NCBI GenBank assembly: GCA_945910005.1
Contig: CAMDTW010000445.1
Coordinates: forward strand, 1 to 64,000
Source of the DNA: Isoperla grammatica
Taxonomy: Eukaryota; Arthropoda; Insecta; Plecoptera; Perlodidae
Length of the DNA stretch: 64,000 bases
Direction: 5' to 3'
Shown here: piece by piece, positions 25,457 to 39,322 of the stretch
Layout of the letters: each line of letters opens with the position of its first letter
Position numbering within the stretch: the first letter of the stretch is position 1
Made by a program: the position numbers and the translations under genes
The notes under the pieces: generated by a model
What the model saw: the letters and a program-made list of their open reading frames with translations, nothing else
Told to the model about the DNA's origin: nothing
Databases searched by the model: none

Positions 25457-25745
25457 TCTTGAAGAATGCAGCCTATAATTCTTATTTTTCAACGGAGGGT
25501 GTAGCTTCTATAGAAGTTATCGAAATGTGACGAAATGGACAAATTGTGCTTATTGGAGCCTGAAACGCTCTAAAACAACGATTTGTCAACTTTGGTTGAA
25601 ACCCTTAGGAATCCCGGCCGTATGCAAGATTCCTCTTAAAACTGGAAGTTTGTGGTAGATAGACTAAAATCAGCCAATTTCTATATTTTATGCATATATT
25701 AACCAAAAACGACCAAAAAACTCAATTTATGCATTTTCATAATAC

Positions 25746-26901
25746 TCTTTCAGAATGCACACTAACATTATTATTTTTCAACGGTTGGTGTAACTTCTAA
25801 AGTAGTTATCGAAATGTGACGAAATGGACAAATTGTGCTTATTGGAGCCTGAAACGCTCTAAAACAACGATTTGTCAACTTTAGTTGAAACCCTTAGGAA
25901 TCCCGGCCGTATGCAAGATTCCTCTTAAAACTGGAAGTTTGTGGTAGATAGACTAAAATCAGCCAATTTCTATATTTTATGCATATTTTAACCAAAAACG
26001 ACCAAAAAACTCAATTTATGCATTTTCATAATACTCTTTCAGAATGCACACTAACATTATTATTTTTCAACGGTTGGTGTAACTTCTAAAGTAGTTATCG
26101 AAATGTGACGAAATGGACAAATTGTGCTTTTTGGAGCCTGAAACGCTCTAAAACAACGATTTGTTAACTTTGGTTGAAACCCTTAGGAATCCCAGCCGTA
26201 TGCAATATTCCTCTTAAAACTGGAAGTTTGTGGTAGATAGACTGAAATCAGCCAATTTCTATATTTTATGCATATATTAACCAAAAACGACCAAAAAACT
26301 CAATTTATGCATTTTCATAATACTCTTTCAGAATGCACACTAACATTATTATTTTTCAACGGTTGGTGTAACTTCTAAAGTAGTTATCGAAATGTGACGA
26401 AATGGACAAATTGTGCTTATTGGAGCCTGAAACGCTCTAAAACAACGATTTGTCAACTTTAGTTGAAACCCTTAGGAATCCCGGCCGTATGCAAGATTCC
26501 TCTTAAAACTGGAAGTTTGTGGTAGATAGACTAAAATCAGCCAATTTCTATATTTTATGCATATTTTAACCAAAAACGACCAAAAAACTCAATTTATGCA
26601 TTTTCATAATACTCTTTCAGAATGCACACTAACATTATTATTTTTCAACGGTTGGTGTAACTTCTAAAGTAGTTATCGAAATGTGACGAAATGGACAAAT
26701 TGTGCTTTTTGGAGCCTGAAACGCTCTAAAACAACGATTTGTTAACTTTGGTTGAAACCCTTAGGAATCCCAGCCGTATGCAATATTCCTCTTAAAACTG
26801 GAAGTTTGTGGTAGATAGACTGAAATCAGCCAATTTCTATATTTTATGCATTTTTTAACCAAAAACGACGAAAAAACTCAATTTATGCATTTTCATTATA
26901 C
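25746..26901. repeat. Run of four type C monomers (duplicated dimer)
   Basis: C heads at 25746, 26035, 26324 and 26613 form the only run of four in the window. Monomers 1 and 3 share GTCAACTTTAG and CCCGGCCG. Monomers 2 and 4 share GCTTTTTGG, GTTAACTTTGG and GCAATATTCC. The repeat period is exactly 578 bp. Both dimers are preceded by CATATATTAACC. The simplest reading is one recent two-monomer tandem duplication. It accounts for the change from a ~6933-bp offset (18569/25502) to 7510 bp (18814/26324). Confidence 0.9.
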
Positions 26902-29900
26902 TCTTGAAGAATGCAGCCTATAATTCTTATTTTTCAACGGAGGGTGTAACTTCTATAAAAGTTATCGAAATGTGACGAAATGGACAAATTGTGCTTATTG
27001 GAGCCTGAAACGCTCTAAAACAACGATTTGTCAACTTTGGTTGAAACCCTTAGGAATCCCGGCCGAATGCAAGATTCCTCTTAAAACTGGAAGTTTGTGG
27101 TAAATAGACTGAAATGAGCCAATTTCTATTTTTTTGCATATTTTAACCAGAAACGACGAAAAAACTCAATTTATGCATTTTCATTATACTCTTGAAGAAT
27201 GCAACCTATAATTCTTATTTTTCGACGGAGGGTGAAACTTCTATAGAAGTTATCGAAATGTGACGAAATGGACAAATTGTGCTTATTGGAGCCTGAAACG
27301 CTCTAAAACAACGATTTATGCAATTTGGTTGAAACCCTTAGGAATCCCATCCGCATGCAAGATTCCTCTTAAAACTGGAAGTTTGTGGTAGATATACTTA
27401 AATCAGCCAATTTCTATATTTTATGCATATTTTACCAAAAACGACGAAAAAACTCAATTTATGCATTTTCATTATACTCTTGAAGAATGCACACAAACAT
27501 TATTATTTTTCAACGGTTGGTGTAACTTCTAAAGTAGTTATCGAAATGTGACGAAATGGACAAATTGTGCTTATTGGAGCCTGAAACGCTCTAAAACAAC
27601 GATTTGTCAACTTTGGTTGAAACCCTTAGGAATCCCAGCCGTATGCAAGATTCCTCTTAAAACTGGAAGTTTGTGGTAGATAGACTGAAATCAGCCAATT
27701 TCTATATTTTATGCATATTTTAACCAAAAACGACGAAAAAACTCAATTTATGCATTTTTATTATACTCTTGAAGAATGCAGCCTATAATTCTTATTTTTC
27801 AACGGAGGGTGTAACTTCTATAGAATATATCGAAATGTGACGAAATGGACAAATTGTGCTAATTGGAGCCTGAAACGCTCTAAAACAACGATTTGTCAAC
27901 TTTGGTTGAAACCCTTAGGAATCCCGGCCGTATGCAAGATTCCTCTTAAAACTGGAAGTTTGTGGTAGATAGACTGAAATCAGCCAATTTCTATTTTTTA
28001 TGCATATTTTAACCAAAAACGACGAAAAAACTCAATTTATGCATTTTCATTATACTCTTGAAGAATGCAACCTATAATACTTATTTTTCGACGGAGGGTG
28101 TAATTTCTATAGAAGTTATCGAAATGTGACGAAATGGACAAATTGTGCTTATTGGAGCCTGAAACGCTCTAAAACAACGATTTGTCAACTTTGGTTGAAA
28201 CCCTTAGGAATCCCGGCCGTATGCAAGATTCCTCTTAAAACTGGAAGTTTGTGATAGATAGACTGAAATCATCCAATTTCTATTTTTTTTGCATATTTTA
28301 ACCAAAAACGACGAAAAAACTTAATTTATGCATTTTCATTATACTCTTGAAGAATGCAACCTATAATTCTTATTTTTCGACGGAGGGTGTAACTTCTATA
28401 GAAGTTATCGAAATGTGACGAAATGGACAAATTGTGCTTATTGGAGCCTAAAACACTCTAAAACAACGATTTGTGCAATTTGGTTGAAACCCTTAGGAAT
28501 CCCAGCCGTATGCAAGATTCCTCTTAAAACTGGAAGTTTGTGGTAGATAGACTAAAATCAGCCAATTTCTATATTTTATGCATATTTCAACCAAAAACGA
28601 CGAAAAAACTCAATTTATGCATTTTCATTATACTCTTGAAGAATGCAGCCTATAATTCTTATTTTTCAACGGGGGGTGTAACTTCTATAGATATTATCGA
28701 AATGTGACGAAATGGACAAATTGTGCTTATTGGAGCCTGAAACGCTCTAAAACAACGATTTGTCAACTTTGGTTGAAACCCTTAGGAATCCCGGCCGTAT
28801 GCAAGATTCCTCTTAAAACTGGAAGTTTGTGGTAGATAGACTGAAATCAGCCAATTTCCATTTTGTATGCATATTTTAACCAAAAACGACGAAAAAACTC
28901 AATTTATGCATTTTCATTATACTCTTGAAGAATGCAACCTATAATTATTATTTTTCGACGGAAGGTGTAACTTCTATAGAAAATATCGAAATGTGACGAA
29001 ATGGACAAATTGTGCTTATTGGAGCCTGAAACGCTCTAAAACAACGATTTGTCAACTTTGGTTGAAACACTTAGGAATCCCAGCTGTATGCAAGATTCCT
29101 CTTAAAACTCGAAGTTTGTGGTAGATAGACTAAAATCAGCCAATTTCTATATTTTATGCATATTTTAACCAAAAACGACGAAAAAACTCAATTTCTGCAT
29201 TTTCATTATACTCTTGAAGAATGCAGCCTATAATTCTTATTTTTCAACGGAGGGTGTAACTTCTATAGAAGTAATCGAAATGTGACGAAATGGACAAATT
29301 GTGCTTATTGGAGCCTAAAACGCTCTAAAACAACGATTTGTCAACTTTGGTTGAAACACTTAGGAATCCCAGCTGTATGCAAGATTCCTCTTAAAACTCG
29401 AAGTTTGTGGTAGATAGACCGAAATCAGCCAATTTCTATATTTTATCCATATTTTAACCAAAAACGACGAAAAAACTCAATTTATGCATTTTCATTATAC
29501 TCTTGAAGAATGCAACCTATAATTCTTATATTTCGACGGAGGGTGTAACTTCTATAGAAAATATCGAAATGTGACGAAATGGACAAATTGTGCTCGTTTG
29601 AGCCTGAAACGCTTTAAAACAACGATTTGTCAACTTTGGTTGAAACCCTTAAGAATCCCGGCCGTATGCAAGATTCCTCTTAAAACTGGAAGTTTGTGGT
29701 AGATAGACTGATTTCAGCAATTTCTATTTTTTATGCATATTTTAACCAAAAACGACGAAAAAACTCAATTTATGCATTTTCATTATACTCTTGAAGAATG
29801 CAACCTATAATTCTTATTTTTCGACAGAGGGTGAAACTTCTATAGAAGTTATCGAAATGTGACGAAATGGACAAATTGTGCTTATTGGAGCCTGAAACGC

Positions 29901-32240
29901 TCTAAAACAACGATTTGTGCAATTTGGTTGAAACCCTTAGGAATCCCATCCGCATGCAAGATTCCTCTTAAAACTGGAAGTTTGTGGTAGATATACTTGA
30001 ATCAGCCAATTTCTATATTTTATGCATATTTTAACCAAAAACGACGAAAAAACTCAATTTATGCATTTTCATAATACTCTTTCAGAATGCACACAAACAT
30101 TATTATTTTTCAACGGTTGGTGTAACTTCTAAAGTAGTGATCGAAATGTGACGAAATGGACAAATTGTGCTTATTGGAGCCTGAAACGCTCTAAAACAAC
30201 GATTTGTCAACTTTGGTTGAAACCCTTAGGAATCCCAGCCGTATGCAAGATTCCTCTTAAAACTGGAAGTTTGTGGTAGATAGACTGAAATAAGCCAATT
30301 TCTATATTTTATGCATATTTTAACCAAAAACGACGAAAAAACTCAATTTATGCATTTTTATTATACTCTTGAAGAATGCAGCCTATAATTCTTATTTTTC
30401 AACGGAGGGTGTAACTTCTATAGAATATATCGAAATGTGACGAAATGGACAAATTGTGCTAATTGGAGCCTGAAACGCTCTAAAACAACGATTTGGCAAC
30501 TTTGGTTGAAACCCTTAGGAATCCCGGCCGTATGCAAGATTCCTCTTAAAACTGGAAGTTTGTGGTAGATAGACTGAAATCAGCCAATTTCTATTTTTTA
30601 TGCATATTTTAACCAAAAACGACGAAAAAACTCAATGTATGCATTTTCATTATACTCTTGAAGAATGCAACCTATAATCCTTATTTTTCGACGGAGGGTG
30701 TAACTTCTATAGAAGTTATCAAAATGTGACGAAATGGACAAATTGTGCTTATTGGAGCCTGAAACGCTCTAAAACAACGATTTGTCAACTTTGGTGAAAC
30801 CCTTAGGAATCCCGGCCGTATGCAAGATTCCTCTTAAAACTGGAAGTTTGTGGTAGATAGACTGAAATCATCCAATTTCTATTTTTTTTGCATATTTTAA
30901 CCAAAAACGACGAAAAAACTCAATTTATGCATTTTCATTATACTCTTGAAGAATGCAACCTATAATTCTTATTTTTCGACGGAGGGTGTAACTTCTATAG
31001 AAGTTATCGAAATGTGACGAAATGGACAAATTGTGCTTATTGGAGCCTGAAACGCTCTAAAACAACGATTAATGCAATTTGGTTGAAACCCTTAGGAATC
31101 CCAGCCGTATGCAAGATTCCTCTTAAAACTGGAAGTTTGTGGTAGATAGACTAAAATCAGCCAATTTCTATATTTTATGCATATTTTAACCAAAAACGAC
31201 AAAAAAACTCAATTTATGCATTTTCATTATACTCTTGAAGAATGCAGCCTATAATTCTTATTTTTCAACGGAGGGTGTAACTTCTGTAGAAGTTATCGAA
31301 ATGTGACGAAATGGACAATTTGTGCTTATTGGAGCCTGAAACGCTCTAAAACAACGATTTGTGCAATTTGGTTGAAACCCTTAGGAATCCCAGCCGTATG
31401 CAAGATTCCTCTTAAAACTGGAAGTTTGTGGTAGATAGACTAAAATCAGCCAATTTCTATATTTTATGCATATTTAAACCAAAAATGCCAAAAAAACTCA
31501 ATTTATGCATTTTCATAATACTCTTTCAGAATGCACACTAACATTATTATTTTTCAACGGTTGGTGTAACTTCTAAAGTAGTTATCGAAAGGTGACGAAA
31601 TGGACAAATTGTGCTTATTGGAGCCTGAAACGCTCTAAAACAACGATTTGTCAACTTTGGTTGAAACCCTTAGGAATCCCAGCCGTATGCAAGATTCCTC
31701 TTAAAACTGGAAGTTTGTGGTAGATAGACTGAAATCAGCCAATTTCTATTTTTTATGCATATTTTAACCAAAAACGACGAAAAAACTCAATTTATGCATT
31801 TTCGTTATACTCTTGAAGAATGCAACCTATAATTCTTATTTTTCGACGGAGGGTGTAACTTCTATAGAAGTTATCGAAATGTGACGAAATGGACAAATTG
31901 TGCTTATTGGAGCCTGAAACGCTCTAAAACAACGATTTGTCAACTTTGGTTGAAACCCTTAGGAATCCCAGCCGTATGCAAGATTCCTCTTAAAACTGGA
32001 AATTTGTGGTAGATAGACTAAAATCAGCCAATTTCTATTTTTTATGCATATTTTAACCAAAAACGACGAAAAAACTCAATTTATGCATTTTCATTATACT
32101 CTTGAAGAATGCAACCTATAATTCTTATTTTTCGACGGAGGGTATAACTTCTATAGAAGTTATCGAAATGTGACGAAATGGACAAATTGTGCTTATTGGA
32201 GCCTGAAACGCTCTAAAACAACGATTTGTCAACTTTGGTT
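26265..32240. repeat. 7.51-kb-offset duplication, copy 2
   Basis: The partner of 18.76-24.73k, holding nearly the same order of about 20.7 monomers. Small differences seen: GATATTATCG near 28690 against GAAATTATCG near 21178, GCTTTAAAAC near 29612 against GCTCTAAAAC near 22096, and CTGTAGAAG near 31285 against CTATAGAAG. The low number of differences suggests a fairly recent duplication, or strong homogenisation. Confidence 0.88.
26613..28344. repeat. HOR cassette 4 (C-A-B-hybrid C-A-B)
   Basis: The copy of cassette 3 at +7510 to +7512 bp. The hybrid C monomer starts at 27478 and GAAATGAGCC is at 27111. It has TTTACCAAAAACG where cassette 3 has TTTACCAAAACG. Confidence 0.88.
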
Positions 32241-35200
32241 GAAACCCTTAGGAATCCCGGCCGTATGCAAGATTCCTCTTAAAACTGGAAGTTTGTGGTA
32301 GATAGACTAAAATCAGCCAATTTCTATATTTTATGCATATTTTAACCAAAAACGACGAAAAAACTCAATTTATGCATTTTCATTATACTCTTGAAAAATG
32401 CAGCCTATAATTCTTATTTTTCAACGGAGGGTGTAACTTCTATAGAAGTTATCGAAATGTAACGAAATGGACAAATTGTGCTTATTGGAGCCTGAAATGC
32501 TCTAAAACAACGATTTGTCAACTTTGGTTGAAACCCTTAGGAATCCCGGCCGTATGCAAGATTCCTCTTAAAACTGGAAGTTTGTGGTAGATAGACTAAA
32601 ATCAGCCAATTTCTATTTTTTAAGCATATTTTAACCAAAAACGACCAAAAAACTCAATTAATGCATTTTCATAATACTCTTTCAGAATGCACACTAACAT
32701 TATTATTTTTCAACGGTTGGTGTAACTTCTAAAGTAGTTATCGAAATGTGACGAAATGGACAAATTGTGCTTATTGGAGCCTGAAACGCTCTAAAACAAC
32801 GATTTGTCAACTTTAATTGAAACCCTTAGGAATCCCGGCCGTATGCAAGATTCCTCTTAAAACTGGAAGTTTGGGGTAGATAGACTATAATCAGCCAATT
32901 TCTATATTTTATGCATATTTTAACCAAAAACGACCAAAAAACTCAATTAATGCATTTTCATAATACTCTTTCAGAATGCACACTAACATTATTATTTTTC
33001 AACGGTTGGTGTAACTTCTAAAGTAGTTATCGAAATGTGACGAAATGGACAAATTATGCTTATTGGAGCCTGAAACGCTCTAAAACAACGATTTGTTAAC
33101 TTTGGTTGAAACCCTTAGGAATCCCAGCCGTATGCAAGATTCCTCTTAAAACTGGAAGTTTGTGGTAGAAAGACTGAAATCAGCCAATTTCTATATTTTA
33201 TGCATATTTTAACCAAAAACGACGAAAAAACTCAATTTATGCATTTTCATTATACTCTTGAAGAATGCAGCCTATAATTCTTATTTTTCAACGGAGGGTG
33301 TAACTTCTATAGAAGTTATCGAAATGTGACGAAATGGACAAATTGTGCTTATTGGAGCCTGAAACGCTCTAAAACAACGATTTGTCAACTTTGGTTGAAA
33401 CCCTTAGGTATCCCGGCCGTATGCAAGATTCCTCTTAAAACTGGAAGTTTGTGGTAGATAGACTGAAATCAGCCAAATTCTATTTTTTAAGCATATTTTA
33501 ACCAAAAACGACGAAAAAACTCAATTTATGCATTTTCATTATAATCTTGAAGAATGCAACATATAATTCTTATTTTTCGACGGAGGGTGTAACTTCTATA
33601 GAAGTTATCGAAATGGGACGAAATGGACAAATTGTGCTTATTGGAGCCTGAAACGATCTAAAACAACGATTTGTCATCTTTGGTTGAAACCCTTAGGAAT
33701 CCCGGCCGTATGCAAGATTCCTCTTAAAACTGGAAGTTTGTGGTAGATAGACTGAAATCAGCCAATTTCTATTTTTTATGCATATTTTAACCAAAAACGA
33801 CGAAAAAACTCAATTTATGCATTTTCATTAAACTCTTGAAGAATGCAACCTATAATTCTTATTTTTCGACGGAGGGTGTAACTTCTATAGAAAATATCGA
33901 AATGTGACGAAATGAACAAATTGTGCTTATTGGAGCCTGAAACGCTCTAAAACAACGATTTGTCAACTTTAGTTGAAACCTTTAGGAATCCCGGCCGTAT
34001 GCAAGATTCCTCTTAAAACTGGAAGTTTGTGGTAGATAGACTAAAATCAGCCAATTTCTATATTTTATGCATATTTTAACCAAAAACGACCAAAAAACTC
34101 AATTTATGCATTTTCATAATACTCTTTCAGAATGCACACTAACATTATTATTTTTCAACGGTTGGTGTAACTTCTAAAGTAGTTATCGAAATGTGACGAA
34201 ATGGACAAATTGTGCTTATTGGAGCCTGAAACGCTCTAAAACAACGATTTGTCAACTTTGGTTGAAACCCTTAGGAATCCCAGCCGTATGCAAGATTCCT
34301 CTTAAAACTGGAAGTTTGTGGTAGATAGACTGAAATCAGCCAATTTCTATATTTTATGCATATTTTAACCAAAAACGACGAAAAAACTCAATTTATGCAT
34401 TTTCATTATACTCTTGAAGAATGCAGCCTATAATTCTTATTTTTCAACGGAGGGTGTAACTTCTATAAAAGTTATCGAAATGTGACGAAATGGACAAATT
34501 GTGCTTATTGGAGCCTGAAACGCTCTAAAACAACGATTTGTCAACTTTGGTTGAAACCCTTAGGAATCCCGGCCGAATGCAAGATTCCTCTTAAAACTGG
34601 AAGTTTGTGGTAAATAGACTGAAATGAGCCAATTTCTATTTTTTTGCATATTTTAACCAGAAACGACGAAAAAACTCAATTTATGCATTTTCATTATACT
34701 CTTGAAGAATGCAACCTATAATTCTTATTTTTCGACGGAGGGTGAAACTTCTATAGAAGTTATCGAAATGTGACGAAATGGACAAATTGTGCTTATTGGA
34801 GCCTGAAACGCTCTAAAACAACGATTTGAGCAATTTGGTTGAAACCCTTAGGAATCCCATCCGCATGCAAGATTCCTCTTAAAACTGGAAGTTTGTGGTA
34901 GATATACTTAAATCAGCCAATTTCTATATTTTATGCATATTTTAACCAAAAACGACGAAAAAACTCAATTTATGCATTTTCATAATACTCTTTCAGAATG
35001 CACACAAACATTATTATTTTTCAACGGTTGGTGTAACTTCTAAAGTAGTTATCGAAATGTGACGAAATGGACAAATTGTGCTTATTAGAGCCTGAAACGC
35101 TCTAAAACAACGATTTGTCAACTTTGGTTGAAACCCTTAGGAATCCCAGCCGTATGCAAGATTCCTCTTAAAACTGGAAGTTTGTGGTAGATAGACTGAA

Positions 35201-35566
35201 ATCAGCCAATTTCTATATTTTATGCATATTTTAACCAAAAACGACGAAAAAACTCAATTTATGCATTTTTATTATACTCTTGAAGAATGCAGCCTATAAT
35301 TCTTATTTTTCAACGGAGGGTGTAACTTCTATAGAATATATCGAAATGTGACGAAATGGACAAATTGTGCTAATTGGAGCCTGAAACGCTCTAAAACAAC
35401 GATTTGTCAACTTTGGTTGAAACCCTTAGGAATCCCAGCCGTATGCAAGATTCCTCTTAAAACTGGAAGTTTGTGGTAGATAGACTGAAATCAGCCAATT
35501 TCTATTTTTTATGCATATTTTAACCAAAAACGACGAAAAAACTCAATTTATGCATTTTCGTTATAC
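31811..35566. repeat. 13-monomer tandem duplication, copy 1
   Basis: 3756 bp, starting at a type B monomer preceded by CATTTTCGTTATAC and containing GGAAATTTG. It runs through the A-C-C trimer (32.39-33.25k), a B copy with GAAATGGGACG and ACGATCTAAAAC, a B copy with CCTTTAGGAATC, and cassette 5. The final A copy reads CCCAGCCG (about 35435) where the second unit reads CCCGGCCG (about 39190). The following junction again reads TTTTCGTTATAC, so the two units abut directly. Confidence 0.92.
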
Positions 35567-35855
35567 TCTTGAAGAATGCAACCTATAATTCTTATTTTTC
35601 GACGGAGGGTGTAACTTCTATAGAAGTTATCGAAATGTGACGAAATGGACAAATTGTGCTTATTGGAGCCTGAAACGCTCTAAAACAACGATTTGTCAAC
35701 TTTGGTTGAAACCCTTAGGAATCCCAGCCGTATGCAAGATTCCTCTTAAAACTGGAAATTTGTGGTAGATAGACTGAAATCAGCCAATTTCTATTTTTTA
35801 TGCATATTTTAACCAAAAACGACGAAAAAACTCAATTTATGCATTTTCATTATAC
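34123..35855. repeat. HOR cassette 5 (C-A-B-C-A-B)
   Basis: C heads at 34123 and 34989, GAAATGAGCC at 34621. The second C reads GCTTATTAGAGCC, a mark shared with cassettes 6 and 7 but not with 1 or 2. Its last B monomer is already the first monomer of the second 13-monomer unit, so the exchange joined two cassettes inside this cassette. Confidence 0.88.
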
Positions 35856-38800
35856 TCTTGAAGAATGCAACCTATAATTCTTATTTTTCGACGGAGGGTA
35901 TAACTTCTATAGAAGTTATCGAAATGTGACGAAATGGACAAATTGTGCTTATTGGAGCCTGAAACGCTCTAAAACAACGATTTGTCAACTTTGGTTGAAA
36001 CCCTTAGGAATCCCGGCCGTATGCAAGATTCCTCTTAAAACTGGAAGTTTGTGGTAGATAGACTAAAATCAGCCAATTTCTATATTTTATGCATATTTTA
36101 ACCAAAAACGACGAAAAAACTCAATTTATGCATTTTCATTATACTCTTGAAAAATGCAGCCTATAATTCTTATTTTTCAACGGAGGGTGTAACTTCTATA
36201 GAAGTTATCGAAATGTAACGAAATGGACAAATTGTGCTTATTGGAGCCTGAAATGCTCTAAAACAACGATTTGTCAACTTTGGTTGAAACCCTTAGGAAT
36301 CCCGGCCGTATGCAAGATTCCTCTTAAAACTGGAAGTTTGTGGTAGATAGACTAAAATCAGCCAATTTCTATTTTTTAAGCATATTTTAACCAAAAACGA
36401 CCAAAAAACTCAATTAATGCATTTTCATAATACTCTTTCAGAATGCACACTAACATTATTATTTTTCAACGGTTGGTGTAACTTCTAAAGTAGTTATCGA
36501 AATGTGACGAAATGGACAAATTGTGCTTATTGGAGCCTGAAACGCTCTAAAACAACGATTTGTCAACTTTAATTGAAACCCTTAGGAATCCCGGCCGTAT
36601 GCAAGATTCCTCTTAAAACTGGAAGTTTGGGGTAGATAGACTATAATCAGCCAATTTCTATATTTTATGCATATTTTAACCAAAAACGACCAAAAAACTC
36701 AATTAATGCATTTTCATAATACTCTTTCAGAATGCACACTAACATTATTATTTTTCAACGGTTGGTGTAACTTCTAAAGTAGTTATCGAAATGTGACGAA
36801 ATGGACAAATTATGCTTATTGGAGCCTGAAACGCTCTAAAACAACGATTTGTTAACTTTGGTTGAAACCCTTAGGAATCCCAGCCGTATGCAAGATTCCT
36901 CTTAAAACTGGAAGTTTGTGGTAGAAAGACTGAAATCAGCCAATTTCTATATTTTATGCATATTTTAACCAAAAACGACGAAAAAACTCAATTTATGCAT
37001 TTTCATTATACTCTTGAAGAATGCAGCCTATAATTCTTATTTTTCAACGGAGGGTGTAACTTCTATAGAAGTTATCGAAATGTGACGAAATGGACAAATT
37101 GTGCTTATTGGAGCCTGAAACGCTCTAAAACAACGATTTGTCAACTTTGGTTGAAACCCTTAGGTATCCCGGCCGTATGCAAGATTCCTCTTAAAACTGG
37201 AAGTTTGTGGTAGATAGACTGAAATCAGCCAAATTCTATTTTTTAAGCATATTTTAACCAAAAACGACGAAAAAACTCAATTTATGCATTTTCATTATAA
37301 TCTTGAAGAATGCAACATATAATTCTTATTTTTCGACGGAGGGTGTAACTTCTATAGAAGTTATCGAAATGGGACGAAATGGACAAATTGTGCTTATTGG
37401 AGCCTGAAACGATCTAAAACAACGATTTGTCATCTTTGGTTGAAACCCTTAGGAATCCCGGCCGTATGCAAGATTCCTCTTAAAACTGGAAGTTTGTGGT
37501 AGATAGACTGAAATCAGCCAATTTCTATTTTTTATGCATATTTTAACCAAAAACGACGAAAAAACTCAATTTATGCATTTTCATTAAACTCTTGAAGAAT
37601 GCAACCTATAATTCTTATTTTTCGACGGAGGGTGTAACTTCTATAGAAAATATCGAAATGTGACGAAATGAACAAATTGTGCTTATTGGAGCCTGAAACG
37701 CTCTAAAACAACGATTTGTCAACTTTAGTTGAAACCTTTAGGAATCCCGGCCGTATGCAAGATTCCTCTTAAAACTGGAAGTTTGTGGTAGATAGACTAA
37801 AATCAGCCAATTTCTATATTTTATGCATATTTTAACCAAAAACGACCAAAAAACTCAATTTATGCATTTTCATAATACTCTTTCAGAATGCACACTAACA
37901 TTATTATTTTTCAACGGTTGGTGTAACTTCTAAAGTAGTTATCGAAATGTGACGAAATGGACAAATTGTGCTTATTGGAGCCTGAAACGCTCTAAAACAA
38001 CGATTTGTCAACTTTGGTTGAAACCCTTAGGAATCCCAGCCGTATGCAAGATTCCTCTTAAAACTGGAAGTTTGTGGTAGATAGACTGAAATCAGCCAAT
38101 TTCTATATTTTATGCATATTTTAACCAAAAACGACGAAAAAACTCAATTTATGCATTTTCATTATACTCTTGAAGAATGCAGCCTATAATTCTTATTTTT
38201 CAACGGAGGGTGTAACTTCTATAAAAGTTATCGAAATGTGACGAAATGGACAAATTGTGCTTATTGGAGCCTGAAACGCTCTAAAACAACGATTTGTCAA
38301 CTTTGGTTGAAACCCTTAGGAATCCCGGCCGAATGCAAGATTCCTCTTAAAACTGGAAGTTTGTGGTAAATAGACTGAAATGAGCCAATTTCTATTTTTT
38401 TGCATATTTTAACCAGAAACGACGAAAAAACTCAATTTATGCATTTTCATTATACTCTTGAAGAATGCAACCTATAATTCTTATTTTTCGACGGAGGGTG
38501 AAACTTCTATAGAAGTTATCGAAATGTGACGAAATGGACAAATTGTGCTTATTGGAGCCTGAAACGCTCTAAAACAACGATTTGAGCAATTTGGTTGAAA
38601 CCCTTAGGAATCCCATCCGCATGCAAGATTCCTCTTAAAACTGGAAGTTTGTGGTAGATATACTTAAATCAGCCAATTTCTATATTTTATGCATATTTTA
38701 ACCAAAAACGACGAAAAAACTCAATTTATGCATTTTCATAATACTCTTTCAGAATGCACACAAACATTATTATTTTTCAACGGTTGGTGTAACTTCTAAA

Positions 38801-39322
38801 GTAGTTATCGAAATGTGACGAAATGGACAAATTGTGCTTATTAGAGCCTGAAACGCTCTAAAACAACGATTTGTCAACTTTGGTTGAAACCCTTAGGAAT
38901 CCCAGCCGTATGCAAGATTCCTCTTAAAACTGGAAGTTTGTGGTAGATAGACTGAAATCAGCCAATTTCTATATTTTATGCATATTTTAACCAAAAACGA
39001 CGAAAAAACTCAATTTATGCATTTTTATTATACTCTTGAAGAATGCAGCCTATAATTCTTATTTTTCAACGGAGGGTGTAACTTCTATAGAATATATCGA
39101 AATGTGACGAAATGGACAAATTGTGCTAATTGGAGCCTGAAACGCTCTAAAACAACGATTTGTCAACTTTGGTTGAAACCCTTAGGAATCCCGGCCGTAT
39201 GCAAGATTCCTCTTAAAACTGGAAGTTTGTGGTAGATAGACTGAAATCAGCCAATTTCTATTTTTTATGCATATTTTAACCAAAAACGACGAAAAACTCA
39301 ATTTATGCATTTTCATTATACT
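35567..39322. repeat. 13-monomer tandem duplication, copy 2
   Basis: It repeats 31811-35566 at an offset of 3756 bp, with matching C heads 32678/36434, 32967/36723, 34123/37879 and 34989/38745. One difference is GACTGAAATCAG near 35774 against GACTAAAATCAG near 32018. After the last monomer the sequence continues into CAACCTTATAATTC, as in cassettes 1 and 2, and not into a third unit. Confidence 0.92.
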
